Part shown: in pieces, positions 1-9,610 of the stretch | Layout of the letters: each line of letters begins with the position of its first letter | Position numbering within the stretch: position 1 is the stretch's first letter | NCBI RefSeq assembly: GCF_000162875.1 | Contig: NZ_GG700630.1 | Span: forward strand, 574,015 to 638,014 | Reading direction: 5' to 3' | DNA length: 64,000 bases | From: Slackia exigua ATCC 700122 | GTDB taxonomy: Bacteria > Actinomycetota > Coriobacteriia > Coriobacteriales > Eggerthellaceae | The notes under the pieces: model-generated | Database searches by the model: none | Told to the model about the DNA's origin: nothing | The model's input: the letters and a program-made list of their open reading frames with translations, nothing else | Made by a program: the position numbers and the translations under genes

Positions 1-1308
<1,308 letters not shown>

Positions 1309-1541
1309 GAAGCCCGGGCCCGCAGGCCCGGGTAAGACGCTTCCGTGACGTCCCGTCGACCCGGCCCTTCTCATCTTCGGGGCCGGCCCCCCGCGAGGGG
1401 GGCCGGGTCCCCGTGAGACGGGTCCGTCTCGTTTTCGGAAATGTGGTCCGAATGTCTAGGATTCCATGAATTCGCTTGCGTCACAGTATCCGGCTTTCAA
1501 GGTTCCCCGCGCCTTAGGGATCGCCCTCGGCGCGAAGAAAT
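1309..1541 (-). other. 16S rRNA leader with boxA-like antitermination element
   Basis: This is the transcribed leader between the rrn promoter and the mature 16S 5' end. Minus strand 1506-1487 reads GGAACCTTGAAAGCCGGATA, close to the boxA leader element of Gram-positive rRNA operons (TTCTTTGAAAACT-type), which recruits NusB/S10 for antitermination. Strong GC-rich hairpins follow (for example 1313-1332), probably the upstream half of the 16S processing stem. No coding potential is apparent. Confidence 0.7.
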
Positions 1542-1594
1542 ATACTAGGCATCTTCCGTGCGTCTGTCAACGGATGAAATTAACTTTTTCTTGC
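1542..1594 (-). promoter_or_regulatory. rRNA operon promoter
   Basis: On the minus strand a perfect -35 TTGACA (1570-1565) is followed by a 17-bp spacer and a -10 TAGTAT (1547-1542). An A/T-rich stretch just upstream (1594-1573) looks like an UP element. The predicted start is near 1535, about 225 nt before the 16S. It is one of the strongest sigma-70-type promoters in the window. Confidence 0.85.
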
Positions 1595-1834
1595 ACCGCC
1601 TTGTACCCGCCGAGGATCGATGCGACATTCCTGTCTTTGAACTGGAAGTTCATCTATAACGGAATCCAAGTCCACCCAAAGCAAGCCTCTGCACGCATCA
1701 TACGTAAATCCAGATGGAACGAGAGCGCGTGGGAAACGCAGCTTTGCCGACACGACCGATCGACCATGCAAAGCAGCCCTCGTTCCTCTGCGGGGAAACG
1801 GCGCAAGCAAGGGAGACGCGCGGGCGCAACGCAG

Positions 1835-1868
1835 CAGTCCTCGCTCCCGCGCAGGGGAGCGAGGACTG
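1835..1868 (-). terminator. Perfect 14-bp hairpin downstream of tyrS
   Basis: Arms 1835-1848 (CAGTCCTCGCTCCC) and 1855-1868 pair perfectly around a 6-nt loop, about 60 nt after the tyrS stop. There is no clear U-tract on either side, so it may terminate weakly or stabilise the 3' end. The rest of 1571-1928 shows no gene. Confidence 0.6.
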
Positions 1869-1928
1869 TTCGAATGCATCGATGGCGCCCCAATCCTGCA
1901 GCGGGCGTGCCTCCGCCGGCGAGCTCCG

Positions 1929-3146
1929 TTACGGCAAGCGGAAGAACTTCTTCTTCCCCACCTGTATTTCCGCATGCGCAAGCAGGGAAGGATCGAGGCT
2001 GTAGGATTTCGGCGCGAGCGCAACGCCTCCGATCTTGACGCCGCCGCCGTCGATGAGACGGCGCGCTTCGGAAACGCTTCCGGCCGCCTTCGCCTCGACG
2101 AGGAGCTTGGCGAAATAGACCGTCCCTTCCTCATTCGGCTCGAGGGATACCTCCACGACGGGCGCATCCTCGGGGAACCCGTGCTTTTTGAATTTGAGGT
2201 CGAAGTCGGCCTCGGCGGCCCGAGCCGCTTCGGCGTCGTAATACGCCGCGACGATATTGCGCCCGAGCGCGCGCTTCACCGCATTGGGGTGCAGCTCGCC
2301 TGCAGCAAGGCCCCGTTCGATGCCGTCGATGGCGTCGACGTCCTCGGTCGACGCGAGCTGGTAGTATTTGACCATGAGCTCGTCGGGAATGCTCATGACC
2401 TTGCCGAACATATCGTTCGGCTCGTCGGTGAGGCCGATGTAGTTGCCGTAGCTCTTGGACATCTTCTGGACGCCGTCGGTTCCTTCGAGAAGAGGGAGCG
2501 TGAGGGCGACCTGGGGTTCCATTCCCATCTTTTCCATCAGTTCACGGCCCGCGAGCAGGTTGAACAGCTGATCGGAACCGCCGATTTCGACATCCGCCCC
2601 GATGACGACGGAATCGTACGCCTGCATGACGGGATACATGAATTCGTGCAGGGCTATGGGGCGACCTTCGGTGTAGCGCTTATGGAAGTCGTCACGCTCG
2701 AGAATGCGCGCCACGGTGAAGTTGCTCAAGAGCTTGAGCAGGTCGGCCATCTCAAGGCTCAGAATCCATTCGGAGTTGTAGCGCAGCGCCGTGCGGTCGG
2801 GATCGAGGATCTTGAATGCCTGGTCGACATATGTCCTGGCGTTTTCCGCGATCTTCTCGGGAGAAAGCTGCGGACGCGTGGCGTTGCGTCCCGACGGATC
2901 GCCGATCAACGCCGTTCCGTCGCCGATGATGAGCGTGACGCGATGGCCGAGATCTTGGAACTGGCGAAGCTTGCGCAGCGGGACGGCATGCCCGAGATGG
3001 ATGTCCGGCGCCGTAGGATCGACGCCGAGCTTGATGTTGAGGGAAACGCCCTTTTTCAGCTTCTCGAGAAGAAGCGGTTCCGGAACCACCTTGTCGGCAC
3101 CGGAAGAGATGATATGAAGCTGTTCTTCGGGAGTTATCGGACTCAT
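1929..3146 (-). CDS. tyrS: Tyrosyl-tRNA synthetase
   Basis: This class I cytoplasmic aminoacyl-tRNA synthetase charges tRNA-Tyr. The 405-residue protein has the HIGH-type motif HLGH (in DPTAPDIHLGHAVPLRKL, about residue 45), the KMSKS motif (in KMSKSYGNYIGL) and a C-terminal S4-like RNA-binding domain. Length and sequence fit the TyrRS subfamily whose N terminus reads like MS-TPEEQL. I chose ATG at 3146, which gives that N terminus. The purine-rich GAGGAG sits directly against it, an unusually short spacing, and a GTG at 3191 is the alternative. It follows the U32 gene by 75 bp on the same strand. No T-box structure was seen upstream. Confidence 0.95.
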   Translation of the reverse strand: MSPITPEEQLHIISSGADKVVPEPLLLEKLKKGVSLNIKLGVDPTAPDIHLGHAVPLRKLRQFQDLGHRVTLIIGDGTALIGDPSGRNATRPQLSPEKIAENARTYVDQAFKILDPDRTALRYNSEWILSLEMADLLKLLSNFTVARILERDDFHKRYTEGRPIALHEFMYPVMQAYDSVVIGADVEIGGSDQLFNLLAGRELMEKMGMEPQVALTLPLLEGTDGVQKMSKSYGNYIGLTDEPNDMFGKVMSIPDELMVKYYQLASTEDVDAIDGIERGLAAGELHPNAVKRALGRNIVAAYYDAEAARAAEADFDLKFKKHGFPEDAPVVEVSLEPNEEGTVYFAKLLVEAKAAGSVSEARRLIDGGGVKIGGVALAPKSYSLDPSLLAHAEIQVGKKKFFRLP

Positions 3147-3221
3147 CTCCTCTATATAAGGTTCAGTACGGCGATTCGTGCATCCTAGCACAACGGTCCT
3201 GCGCCGCAGGACGATGGCGGA

Positions 3222-5687
3222 TCATTCGACCGGACGGAACATATGCCCGGTCGTCCTGCCTTTGAGCTTGTCGACCGCCGATCCGCCGTTGAGCGCGAGC
3301 GAGCGGGCGCGAACCGCCCGCGAAACGGCCTCGGAGGCCTCTTCGACGCTCAGCAGCGTCGCATCGACCATGAACGAGGAAACGCCCGCTTCGATAAGCT
3401 CGGGAAGCAGATGGACGATATCGAGCGCGATGCCGTTATAGAGATGGCTGCGCCCGCAGACATCCGTGATGATCGGAAAGCGGTAGCCCTTGCGGTCCTT
3501 GTAGTAATGCGCGCTGCGTCTGCGCACGCATTCTCCGCAGCGCTGATCGCAGGGGCCTTCGCTCATGAGCATGCAATGCTCGGCGACCATGAGCTCTTGG
3601 AAGCCGGAAACGGTCAGGCCGAGACCGATCGGTGCATCGGGCGCGAGATCCTTGATCTGGCGAAGCGTGAGCTCGGGCGAAAGCCACGCCGTTCGCGCGC
3701 CGAGCATGCGGACGGCATCGAGCGACCAACGGTTCGTCAAGGGAACGTGCGGGCCCACTTCGACCGCAGCTCCTTCTTCGATCCCCCGAACGACCTCGCC
3801 GAACGATTCAGCGAGGAGGGGTTTGCCGGATTTGACGTACTGCCAGGGATCGAAGTCTCCCCCGTCCTTGTTCATGGCAGGCTTATCCACGACAGGCATC
3901 GCCACGATCTTGCGCCCCGGATATCCCGCCTGATCGACGGCATCGACCAGGCATCCGGCAACCGTCGCCGTGCCGCGCTTGTAGTTAAGCGCGGGAACGT
4001 AGACATCGTCGGCCCCGGCCTTGCGCGCGGCTCGTGCGCATGCGGGATTCGATGCCATCGCAACGATACGGATGTCGCCCGTTCTCGCAGGCGGAAGAGA
4101 GCGTCTCTTCGTCCGCTTCGCAAGGATGCGTCCCCGATATGCGGCAAGCATCTCGTCCTCAAGGGCATTGAGCGCCTGGGTCCGCGCCTTATGCAGGGCC
4201 GAGAATCCGATGCCGACCCCTTCGTCGAGATCGACCTCGAGAACGGAGAATTCGAACGGGGTGGCGCCCAGGCGGTCGATGTGCTCGCACGCCTCATCGA
4301 GCGTCACCGGCTTGGTGCGGGCCGCTTCGATGACGGCTCCCGTCCAATCCACGCTCGCCGAGCCCGATGAAAGGCGGATGGCAAGAGGCTTCCCTATGTT
4401 CATGGCCACCTGAGCGCGGACGAGTATCTTCGAGACGGAGGCGCGAGGGTCGAACGCAAGCGAAGCGTTCCGCACGCGGAACACGCGATCGCCCTTGAAC
4501 GCGCGCTTAGGCACGGAAAGCGTCACGAACCCGCCCTCGGATGCGCCTTCGGGAACCTCGGAGACGAAATTGCCCCTGCTCGTCCAGAATTCGAGCAGAT
4601 CGCCTGCATGCAGATCGACATCGGTCACGAAGCCGACGCCGCCTTCGGTCGAGTCGGCGATGCGGCCGACGAAGACGCCGCGATTGTTCGGCCGCCCGTA
4701 GCCCATGATGTCGTTTCCGCGCCTGCCAGACAGATACGCAGTCGTGAATCCCCTGCTGAAAGCTTCGGACAAAGCGCGTCTGTCTTCTTCGGGAACGGCA
4801 CGCGCCGTCTCTGCCGCATCCATGGCGTCACCCATGCCGGAGCATTCGGCGTCGAAGGCGTCGGCGAGCCGATCGAGCGCACGGCGATAGATCCCCACAA
4901 CCGTATGAACGTAGTCGGCGGATTTCATCCGGCCTTCTATCTTCAGGCTGTCCACGCCCGTCGCGACGATTTCGGGAATGGCGTCGACGACGGAAAGGTC
5001 TTTGGGAGACAGCAGGTGCTCGCCTTCGGAAGGAAGCGCGCCGTCGACCGACGCGCTCCGCAGCTCGTAGGGAAGCCGGCAGGCCTGGGCGCACATGCCT
5101 CGATTCGCCGAGCGCGAACCGACCATCGAGCTCATGAAGCACTGCCCCGAATAGCAGACGCACAGCGCGCCATGACCGAATGTTTCGGTCGTCATGCCGA
5201 GCGCATGGGCCTCTTCGGTAAGGCGGGCCAGCTCGTCGAACGCAAGTTCGCGCGCGAACGTCACCCGGCTCGCCCCGAGGGCGGCCACGGCGCGGACGCC
5301 GTCGACGTTATGGATGTTCATCTGGGTCGATATATGCATCTCCAGGTCGGGAAGCACGCGAGCCACCTCGCTCGCAAGCCCGATATCCTGGACGATGGCC
5401 CCGTCGATGCCGCGACGCCACGCCTGGCATACGAGCTCAAGCGCCCGCTCCTCTTCGCCCGGAAGGATCTCCACGTTGATGGCGAGATAGATCCGGACCC
5501 CGCGCAGGTGCGCGAAATCGCATGCCTCCCGAAGGGTTTCGAGCGTGAAATTCCCCGCGTTCCTGCGCGCGTTGAAATCGTCGAGGCCGAGATAGGCCGC
5601 ATCGGCTCCGGCCGCCACGGCCGCGCGAAGGCATTCAGCGTCTCCAGCTGGGGCTAAAAGCTCGATCGTTCGGTATGGGTTGAGCAT
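3222..5687 (-). CDS. U32 peptidase-family protein, long form with C-terminal extension (probable RNA hydroxylation factor)
   Basis: The 821-residue protein starts with the U32 signature (LLAPAGDAECLRAAVAAGADAAYLG) and carries the family cysteine cluster near residues 175-205 (CVCYSGQCF, then MCAQACRLPY). More cysteines near 730-745 (CDQRCGECVRR) may help bind an Fe-S cluster. Family knowledge: bacterial U32 proteins such as RlhA and TrhP take part in 23S rRNA or tRNA wobble-uridine hydroxylation and are not proven proteases; others are annotated as collagenase-like. The second half adds a DUF3656-like and repeat-type domain, about twice the length of the short paralogues. ATG 5687 is preceded by AAGGA at a 7-nt spacing. 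Which RNA is the substrate cannot be decided here. Confidence 0.85.
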   Translation of the reverse strand: MLNPYRTIELLAPAGDAECLRAAVAAGADAAYLGLDDFNARRNAGNFTLETLREACDFAHLRGVRIYLAINVEILPGEEERALELVCQAWRRGIDGAIVQDIGLASEVARVLPDLEMHISTQMNIHNVDGVRAVAALGASRVTFARELAFDELARLTEEAHALGMTTETFGHGALCVCYSGQCFMSSMVGSRSANRGMCAQACRLPYELRSASVDGALPSEGEHLLSPKDLSVVDAIPEIVATGVDSLKIEGRMKSADYVHTVVGIYRRALDRLADAFDAECSGMGDAMDAAETARAVPEEDRRALSEAFSRGFTTAYLSGRRGNDIMGYGRPNNRGVFVGRIADSTEGGVGFVTDVDLHAGDLLEFWTSRGNFVSEVPEGASEGGFVTLSVPKRAFKGDRVFRVRNASLAFDPRASVSKILVRAQVAMNIGKPLAIRLSSGSASVDWTGAVIEAARTKPVTLDEACEHIDRLGATPFEFSVLEVDLDEGVGIGFSALHKARTQALNALEDEMLAAYRGRILAKRTKRRSLPPARTGDIRIVAMASNPACARAARKAGADDVYVPALNYKRGTATVAGCLVDAVDQAGYPGRKIVAMPVVDKPAMNKDGGDFDPWQYVKSGKPLLAESFGEVVRGIEEGAAVEVGPHVPLTNRWSLDAVRMLGARTAWLSPELTLRQIKDLAPDAPIGLGLTVSGFQELMVAEHCMLMSEGPCDQRCGECVRRRSAHYYKDRKGYRFPIITDVCGRSHLYNGIALDIVHLLPELIEAGVSSFMVDATLLSVEEASEAVSRAVRARSLALNGGSAVDKLKGRTTGHMFRPVE

Positions 5688-5753
5688 GGTGTTTTCCTTA
5701 AAGAAGGTAACGTGGTTTTGCGCGAGCCATGCGTTTCAGGTATCGTGTCTCGC

Positions 5754-7952
5754 ATGAGAACACGGAGAAAAACGCGCGATGCGCGTACCCACGGAATCTC
5801 GTGGGTTCTTATCATCATTCTTGTCAGCCTCTGCGTCGTTGGATACGGCGGATATCGCGGCGTCCTCGCCCTGTTCGATTCATGGACGGACGATCTCCCC
5901 GACGTCAACGATGCCGACGCGTTCCAGCTCGCGGAAAAGACCACGATCCTCGCAAACGACGGCTCCACCGTACTTGCGGAATTGTACCTCGAAAACCGCG
6001 AGCCGATCACAATCGACAAAGTAAGCCAATATGTTCTCAACGGCACCGTCGCGACGGAGGACGAACGCTTCTATCAGCATAAAGGCGTCGACCTCCAAGG
6101 CATAGCGCGTGCCGTCGCCGTGAATCTGACCGGCGGACAGGAAGGCGCATCCACGATCACGCAGCAATTCGTGCGCAACACGCTCCTTTCCTCAGAGATG
6201 AACGACATCACGGTCAAGCGCAAGGTGCGCGAGATGGAGCTGGCCATACAGCTCGAGAAGATCTACGGCAAAGACGAGATCCTGATGATGTATCTCAACA
6301 CCATCAACTACGGCGACGGGTGCTACGGCATCCAGTCGGCCGCGCAGCATTATTATTCCGTCGATGCCTCCGACCTGACGCTCGCGCAGGCCGCGACCCT
6401 TGTCGGCATTCCGAACTCCCCGACGCTCTACAACCCCGTCCAGAATCCCGACAACGCGCTGCAACGCCGCAACCTCGTGCTTTCGCGCATGCTGACCAAC
6501 GGGTATATAACGCAGGATGAATACAACGACGCCGCCGCCGAGGACCTCGATCTCGACGTCGAAGAGCCCAGCAGCAGCGACGGCATCTACAAGTACCCCT
6601 GGTTCACAAGCTACGTCCGCGACACCCTTGAGCAGCAGTACAGCACCGACGTGGTGTTCAAGGGCGGCCTGACGGTCACCACGACCATCGACCCCCAGAT
6701 GCAGGAATACGCCGAGGAGGCCGTCGAGAACGAATACAACTCCGGCACGATGCTTGATGGACAGGAGATCGCGCTCACCTGCGTCGATCCCCATACGGGA
6801 TTCATCAAGGCCATGATCGGCGGCCGCGATTATTCCGAAGACCAGTTCAATATCGCCACGAGTTCCAAAGGAAGGCAGACGGGATCGTCCTTCAAGATGT
6901 TCACCCTGGCGACCGCCATCAACCAGGGAATCGACCCGAACAAGACCTTCATCGACTGCAACGGCCCCGTCACGGTCAGCGGAGCGACCATCTACAACTT
7001 CGGACACCACAACTACGGCACGCTCAGCATCGCCGACATGACCGCATGCTCGTCGAACACCGGCTATATCAGGCTGGTCACCGGGAAAGGCGGCGTCGCG
7101 CCCCAGTCCATCATCGACATGGCGACCTCCATGGGGCTGTCCGGCGCCACCCTGAAGCCCTATCCTTCCATCACGCTCGGCACGGGCGAGGCGAACACCA
7201 CCGAGATGGCGAGCGCCTATGGAACGCTGGCAGCCAACGGCGTCCATCATGAGGCGACCGGCATCGTGAAGGTGGTCGACAGGAACGGCAACGTTCTCGT
7301 GGACAACACCAACGGAACCGATGGCAAGCAGGTCATCTCGGGCAATGTCGCCTATGCGGTGACGCAGGTGCTCAAAGGCGTCGTATACAAGAGCAACGGC
7401 ACCGCGCATGCCGCCGCCCTCCCGAGCGGCCAGGTCGTCGCCGGCAAGACCGGCACGACCGACTATTGGCGCGACCTGTGGTGGTGCGGTTACACGCCGC
7501 AGCTCTCCTGCTCCGTCTGGGTCGGCTCGCGCGACAACACCCTTATCCAATACTCGAGCACCTGGGCTCAGGATGTCTGGCGCCACTTCATGACCGATGC
7601 GCTTTCAGACTATCCCATCGAAGACTTCAAGAAATACGATCCGCCCGCATACAGCTCCAAATTCGCAGGTTCGTCTTCCGACAAGAAGAGCGACGATACG
7701 AAGACCGCCGAGGAGAAGGCGGCCGACGACTCATCGAAAGATACGACTGAGACGCAAACTCCCGCGGCCACGGACAATCCCGGCACCGATAATTCGAATA
7801 CGAATACCACCCCGACCCCGAACCCGAACCCGGGCAACGATCAGCCCTCGCCGACCCCCAACCCCGGTGGCGGCGAGACGCCCAACCCCGATCCCGGCGG
7901 CGGAGGTGGTGGCACCGAACCCGGCGGCGGCGAGACGCCGGCCACGCCCTAG
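5754..7952 (+). CDS. Class A penicillin-binding protein (bifunctional glycosyltransferase/transpeptidase)
   Basis: This membrane-anchored enzyme polymerises glycan strands and cross-links peptidoglycan outside the cell. It has a short basic cytoplasmic tail and one TM segment (about residues 17-38). The GT51 domain has EDERFYQHKGVD, GASTITQQFVRN and RKVREMELAIQLEK. The transpeptidase domain has SSFK (catalytic Ser, about residue 378), SSNTGY and KTGTT (about 564). The last 90 residues are a Pro/Asn/Gly-rich low-complexity tail with TPNPNPG and PNPGGGE units, probably wall-spanning. The start is uncertain: ATG 5754 gives the usual basic N terminus, but GTG 5712 has a better Shine-Dalgarno (AAGAAGG). 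The gene is divergent from the U32 gene across a very short gap. Confidence 0.93.
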   Translation: MRTRRKTRDARTHGISWVLIIILVSLCVVGYGGYRGVLALFDSWTDDLPDVNDADAFQLAEKTTILANDGSTVLAELYLENREPITIDKVSQYVLNGTVATEDERFYQHKGVDLQGIARAVAVNLTGGQEGASTITQQFVRNTLLSSEMNDITVKRKVREMELAIQLEKIYGKDEILMMYLNTINYGDGCYGIQSAAQHYYSVDASDLTLAQAATLVGIPNSPTLYNPVQNPDNALQRRNLVLSRMLTNGYITQDEYNDAAAEDLDLDVEEPSSSDGIYKYPWFTSYVRDTLEQQYSTDVVFKGGLTVTTTIDPQMQEYAEEAVENEYNSGTMLDGQEIALTCVDPHTGFIKAMIGGRDYSEDQFNIATSSKGRQTGSSFKMFTLATAINQGIDPNKTFIDCNGPVTVSGATIYNFGHHNYGTLSIADMTACSSNTGYIRLVTGKGGVAPQSIIDMATSMGLSGATLKPYPSITLGTGEANTTEMASAYGTLAANGVHHEATGIVKVVDRNGNVLVDNTNGTDGKQVISGNVAYAVTQVLKGVVYKSNGTAHAAALPSGQVVAGKTGTTDYWRDLWWCGYTPQLSCSVWVGSRDNTLIQYSSTWAQDVWRHFMTDALSDYPIEDFKKYDPPAYSSKFAGSSSDKKSDDTKTAEEKAADDSSKDTTETQTPAATDNPGTDNSNTNTTPTPNPNPGNDQPSPTPNPGGGETPNPDPGGGGGGTEPGGGETPATP

Positions 7953-7970
7953 CGCATCCTATGCACCGCC

Positions 7971-8008
7971 ATGCGAAAACCCCGACCATGCGGCCGGGGT
8001 TTTCGCAT
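7971..8008 (+). terminator. Terminator after the PBP gene
   Basis: Perfect 14-bp arms ATGCGAAAACCCCG (7971-7984) and 7995-8008 enclose a 10-nt loop. The A4/T4 tracts lie inside the stem, so it could work in both directions. The hairpin at 55250-55289 has the same architecture. Confidence 0.8.
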
Positions 8009-8122
8009 ATCCCGCGACATCGCGGCGCAGCGCACGAAGACGCAGGCGTATGTTCCGGAGCCGGATGCAGACGGGGCTTTGGACGAGCATTGCCGGGCAT
8101 CGGCGATCTTCATCTTCCGCAG

Positions 8123-8131
8123 TGGTATCAT
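8123..8131 (+). promoter_or_regulatory. Extended -10 promoter of mrp
   Basis: TGGTATCAT (TG-n-TATCAT) lies 47 bp before the mrp start, with no good -35 at 17 bp. The identical 9-mer precedes infC on the other strand (14341-14333). Confidence 0.55.
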
Positions 8132-8177
8132 CGCCTAGACACACTGCTCCGTTCTGACTTTCATCAAGGGGGATGAT

Positions 8178-9023
8178 ATGAGCGAAGAATCGAACGAAAC
8201 GCCGAATCCGGAAACCTGCGGCCACGAATGCAGCGGATGCGCGAGCGCCAGCAGCTGCTCATCGCGCGCGCCCGAAAAGCTCAAGCCGAACGCCGTTTCT
8301 TCCATCGATCACGTCGTCGGCATCGTAAGCGGCAAAGGAGGCGTCGGCAAAACGCTCGCCACCTGCCTTCTCGCTTCAGAGCTGCATAAGAAGGGAATGT
8401 CCGTCGGCATTCTGGATGCAGACGTGACCGGGCCTTCCATCCCAAAGTCGTTCGGCGTGAAAGGCCCTCTGCGCGGAACCGAGACCGGCATCAATCCGGG
8501 CATGAGCAAAGAGGGCATCGAGATCGTTTCCACCAACCTCATGCTTCCCGAGGAGGACATGGCGGTTGCATGGCGCGGTCCGGTCCTTTCGGGCATCATC
8601 AACCAGTTCTTCAGCGAAGTGAACTGGGGGCATCTCGATTACCTGCTCGTCGACATGCCTCCGGGAACGAGCGACGCATTCCTGACCGTCTTCCAATCCC
8701 TGCCGGTCGAGAAGATCATAACCGTTTCCACCCCGCAGGAACTCGTCGCCATGATCGTCGGCAAGGCCGTCAACCTCGCAGGCGAGATGAATATCCCGGT
8801 CGTCGGGCTCATCGAGAACATGTCCTACTACCTCTGCCCGCATTGCGGCGAGAGGCTCGGCATCTACGGAGACTCGAAAGCCGAGGAAGTCGCTCGACGC
8901 TACGACATTCCCACGTGGGCAACCCTGCCGATCGATACGCGGTTCGCGCAGCTCGTCGATGCGGGGGATATCGTTTCCTACGAGCTCGACGGCGCGCTCG
9001 ATTCGATCATCGAAGCGATCTAG
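8178..9023 (+). CDS. mrp: Mrp/ApbC/NBP35-family P-loop Fe-S cluster carrier ATPase
   Basis: This 281-residue cytoplasmic ATPase probably assembles or carries 4Fe-4S clusters for target proteins. It has a deviant Walker A GKGGVGKT (about residues 53-60), a conserved DADVTGPSIP segment, and the Mrp motif MPPGTSD. The C-terminal CPHCGE supplies the conserved CxxC for the bridging cluster. The N terminus adds a cysteine-rich segment (CGHECSGCASASSC, residues 14-27) as in NBP35-type proteins, so it may hold a second, N-terminal cluster. ATG 8178 is preceded by GGGGGATGAT. The gene is monocistronic, flanked by hairpins on both sides. Confidence 0.9.
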   Translation: MSEESNETPNPETCGHECSGCASASSCSSRAPEKLKPNAVSSIDHVVGIVSGKGGVGKTLATCLLASELHKKGMSVGILDADVTGPSIPKSFGVKGPLRGTETGINPGMSKEGIEIVSTNLMLPEEDMAVAWRGPVLSGIINQFFSEVNWGHLDYLLVDMPPGTSDAFLTVFQSLPVEKIITVSTPQELVAMIVGKAVNLAGEMNIPVVGLIENMSYYLCPHCGERLGIYGDSKAEEVARRYDIPTWATLPIDTRFAQLVDAGDIVSYELDGALDSIIEAI

Positions 9024-9041
9024 CTCAGCGATCGATAGATT

Positions 9042-9085
9042 CGAACCGGAGCAAGGCCGGATTTTCCCGATCTCGCTCCGGTTCG
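9042..9085 (+). terminator. Hairpin after mrp
   Basis: Perfect 11-bp arms CGAACCGGAGC (9042-9052) and 9075-9085 enclose a 22-nt loop, 19 nt after the mrp stop. There is no strong U-tract. Confidence 0.55.
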
Positions 9086-9147
9086 CCGTCGCCTCATCCA
9101 ATATCGATTGCGGCTATGAAGAAAACTCGACGTGCGCGAATTTCTCC

Positions 9148-9176
9148 TTGCCTTAGCCGAATGCTATGAGTATTAT
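9148..9176 (+). promoter_or_regulatory. Promoter of tRNA-Ala
   Basis: A -35 TTGCCT (9148-9153), a 17-bp spacer and a -10 TATTAT (9171-9176) place the start near 9183, about 24 nt before the tRNA. Confidence 0.75.
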
Positions 9177-9206
9177 TACGGAGTTGCCTTTCAAGGGCAT
9201 CTGTTC

Positions 9207-9282
9207 GGGGCCTTAGCTCAGCTGGGAGAGCGCATGGCTGGCAGCCATGAGGTCAGGGGTTCGATCCCCCTAGGCTCCACCA
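9207..9282 (+). tRNA. tRNA-Ala (anticodon GGC)
   Basis: This is a 76-nt cloverleaf with encoded CCA. The acceptor stem GGGGCCT/AGGCTCC has the alanine identity pair G3-U70. The anticodon stem CATGG/CCATG encloses loop CTGGCAG with anticodon GGC, which reads GCC and GCU. The T arm is CAGGGGTTCGATCCCCCT. It is a single-tRNA transcription unit with its own promoter and terminator. Confidence 0.98.
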
Positions 9283-9290
9283 TATTCCGT

Positions 9291-9326
9291 CTAAGGGCCG
9301 AAGCCTCGCTTCGGCCCTTAGTTTTT
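9291..9326 (+). terminator. Rho-independent terminator of tRNA-Ala
   Basis: Perfect 14-bp arms CTAAGGGCCGAAGC (9291-9304) and 9308-9321 enclose a 3-nt loop and are followed by TTTTT. Confidence 0.92.
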
Positions 9327-9610
9327 GCATCATCCTCTTCCTCGCATCAACGCCATGATGGATCCTCGCGCATGAAGACGCATCTGCAGTCTTCATGGGG
9401 CCTATCGTCGGGATCCGTTCGGAAGGCGTGCGCATCGCATTGCGAATGCGCACGAACGAACGGCAAGAACGCATCGTCATTCCGTCCGTCTTTCCCGAAG
9501 ATATCAAGAGCATTCGCTCCGCATGACCGCAAGATCTGTGCAAAACCCCGGCAAGATGCCCTTGATAGCCTCCCTTGCATCTGAGACAGAGGGAGACTAT
9601 AGGAGGATCT
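9327..9610 (+). other. Leader region of the surface-protein operon
   Basis: No gene is supported here. It holds two inverted repeats: CATGAAGAC/GTCTTCATG (9371-9379 and 9389-9397) and GTGCGCAT/ATGCGCAC (9429-9436 and 9447-9454 within 1-2 nt). They may structure a long 5' leader of the LPKTG gene. I looked for a known riboswitch core and found none I could support. Confidence 0.35.

Noticed and set aside
3147-3221. T-box leader ahead of tyrS
   Set aside because: The gap is 75 bp, too short for a T-box, and no specifier or antiterminator sequence is visible.
5712-5753. GTG 5712 as start of the PBP gene
   Set aside because: It has a good purine tract but adds 14 non-basic residues and leaves only 24 bp for two divergent promoters; kept only as an alternative.
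9327-9610. Possible cyclic-di-GMP or other riboswitch in the leader of the LPKTG gene
   Set aside because: Some G-rich and GCAAA-like bits are present, but I could not assemble a conserved core; only simple inverted repeats are supported.
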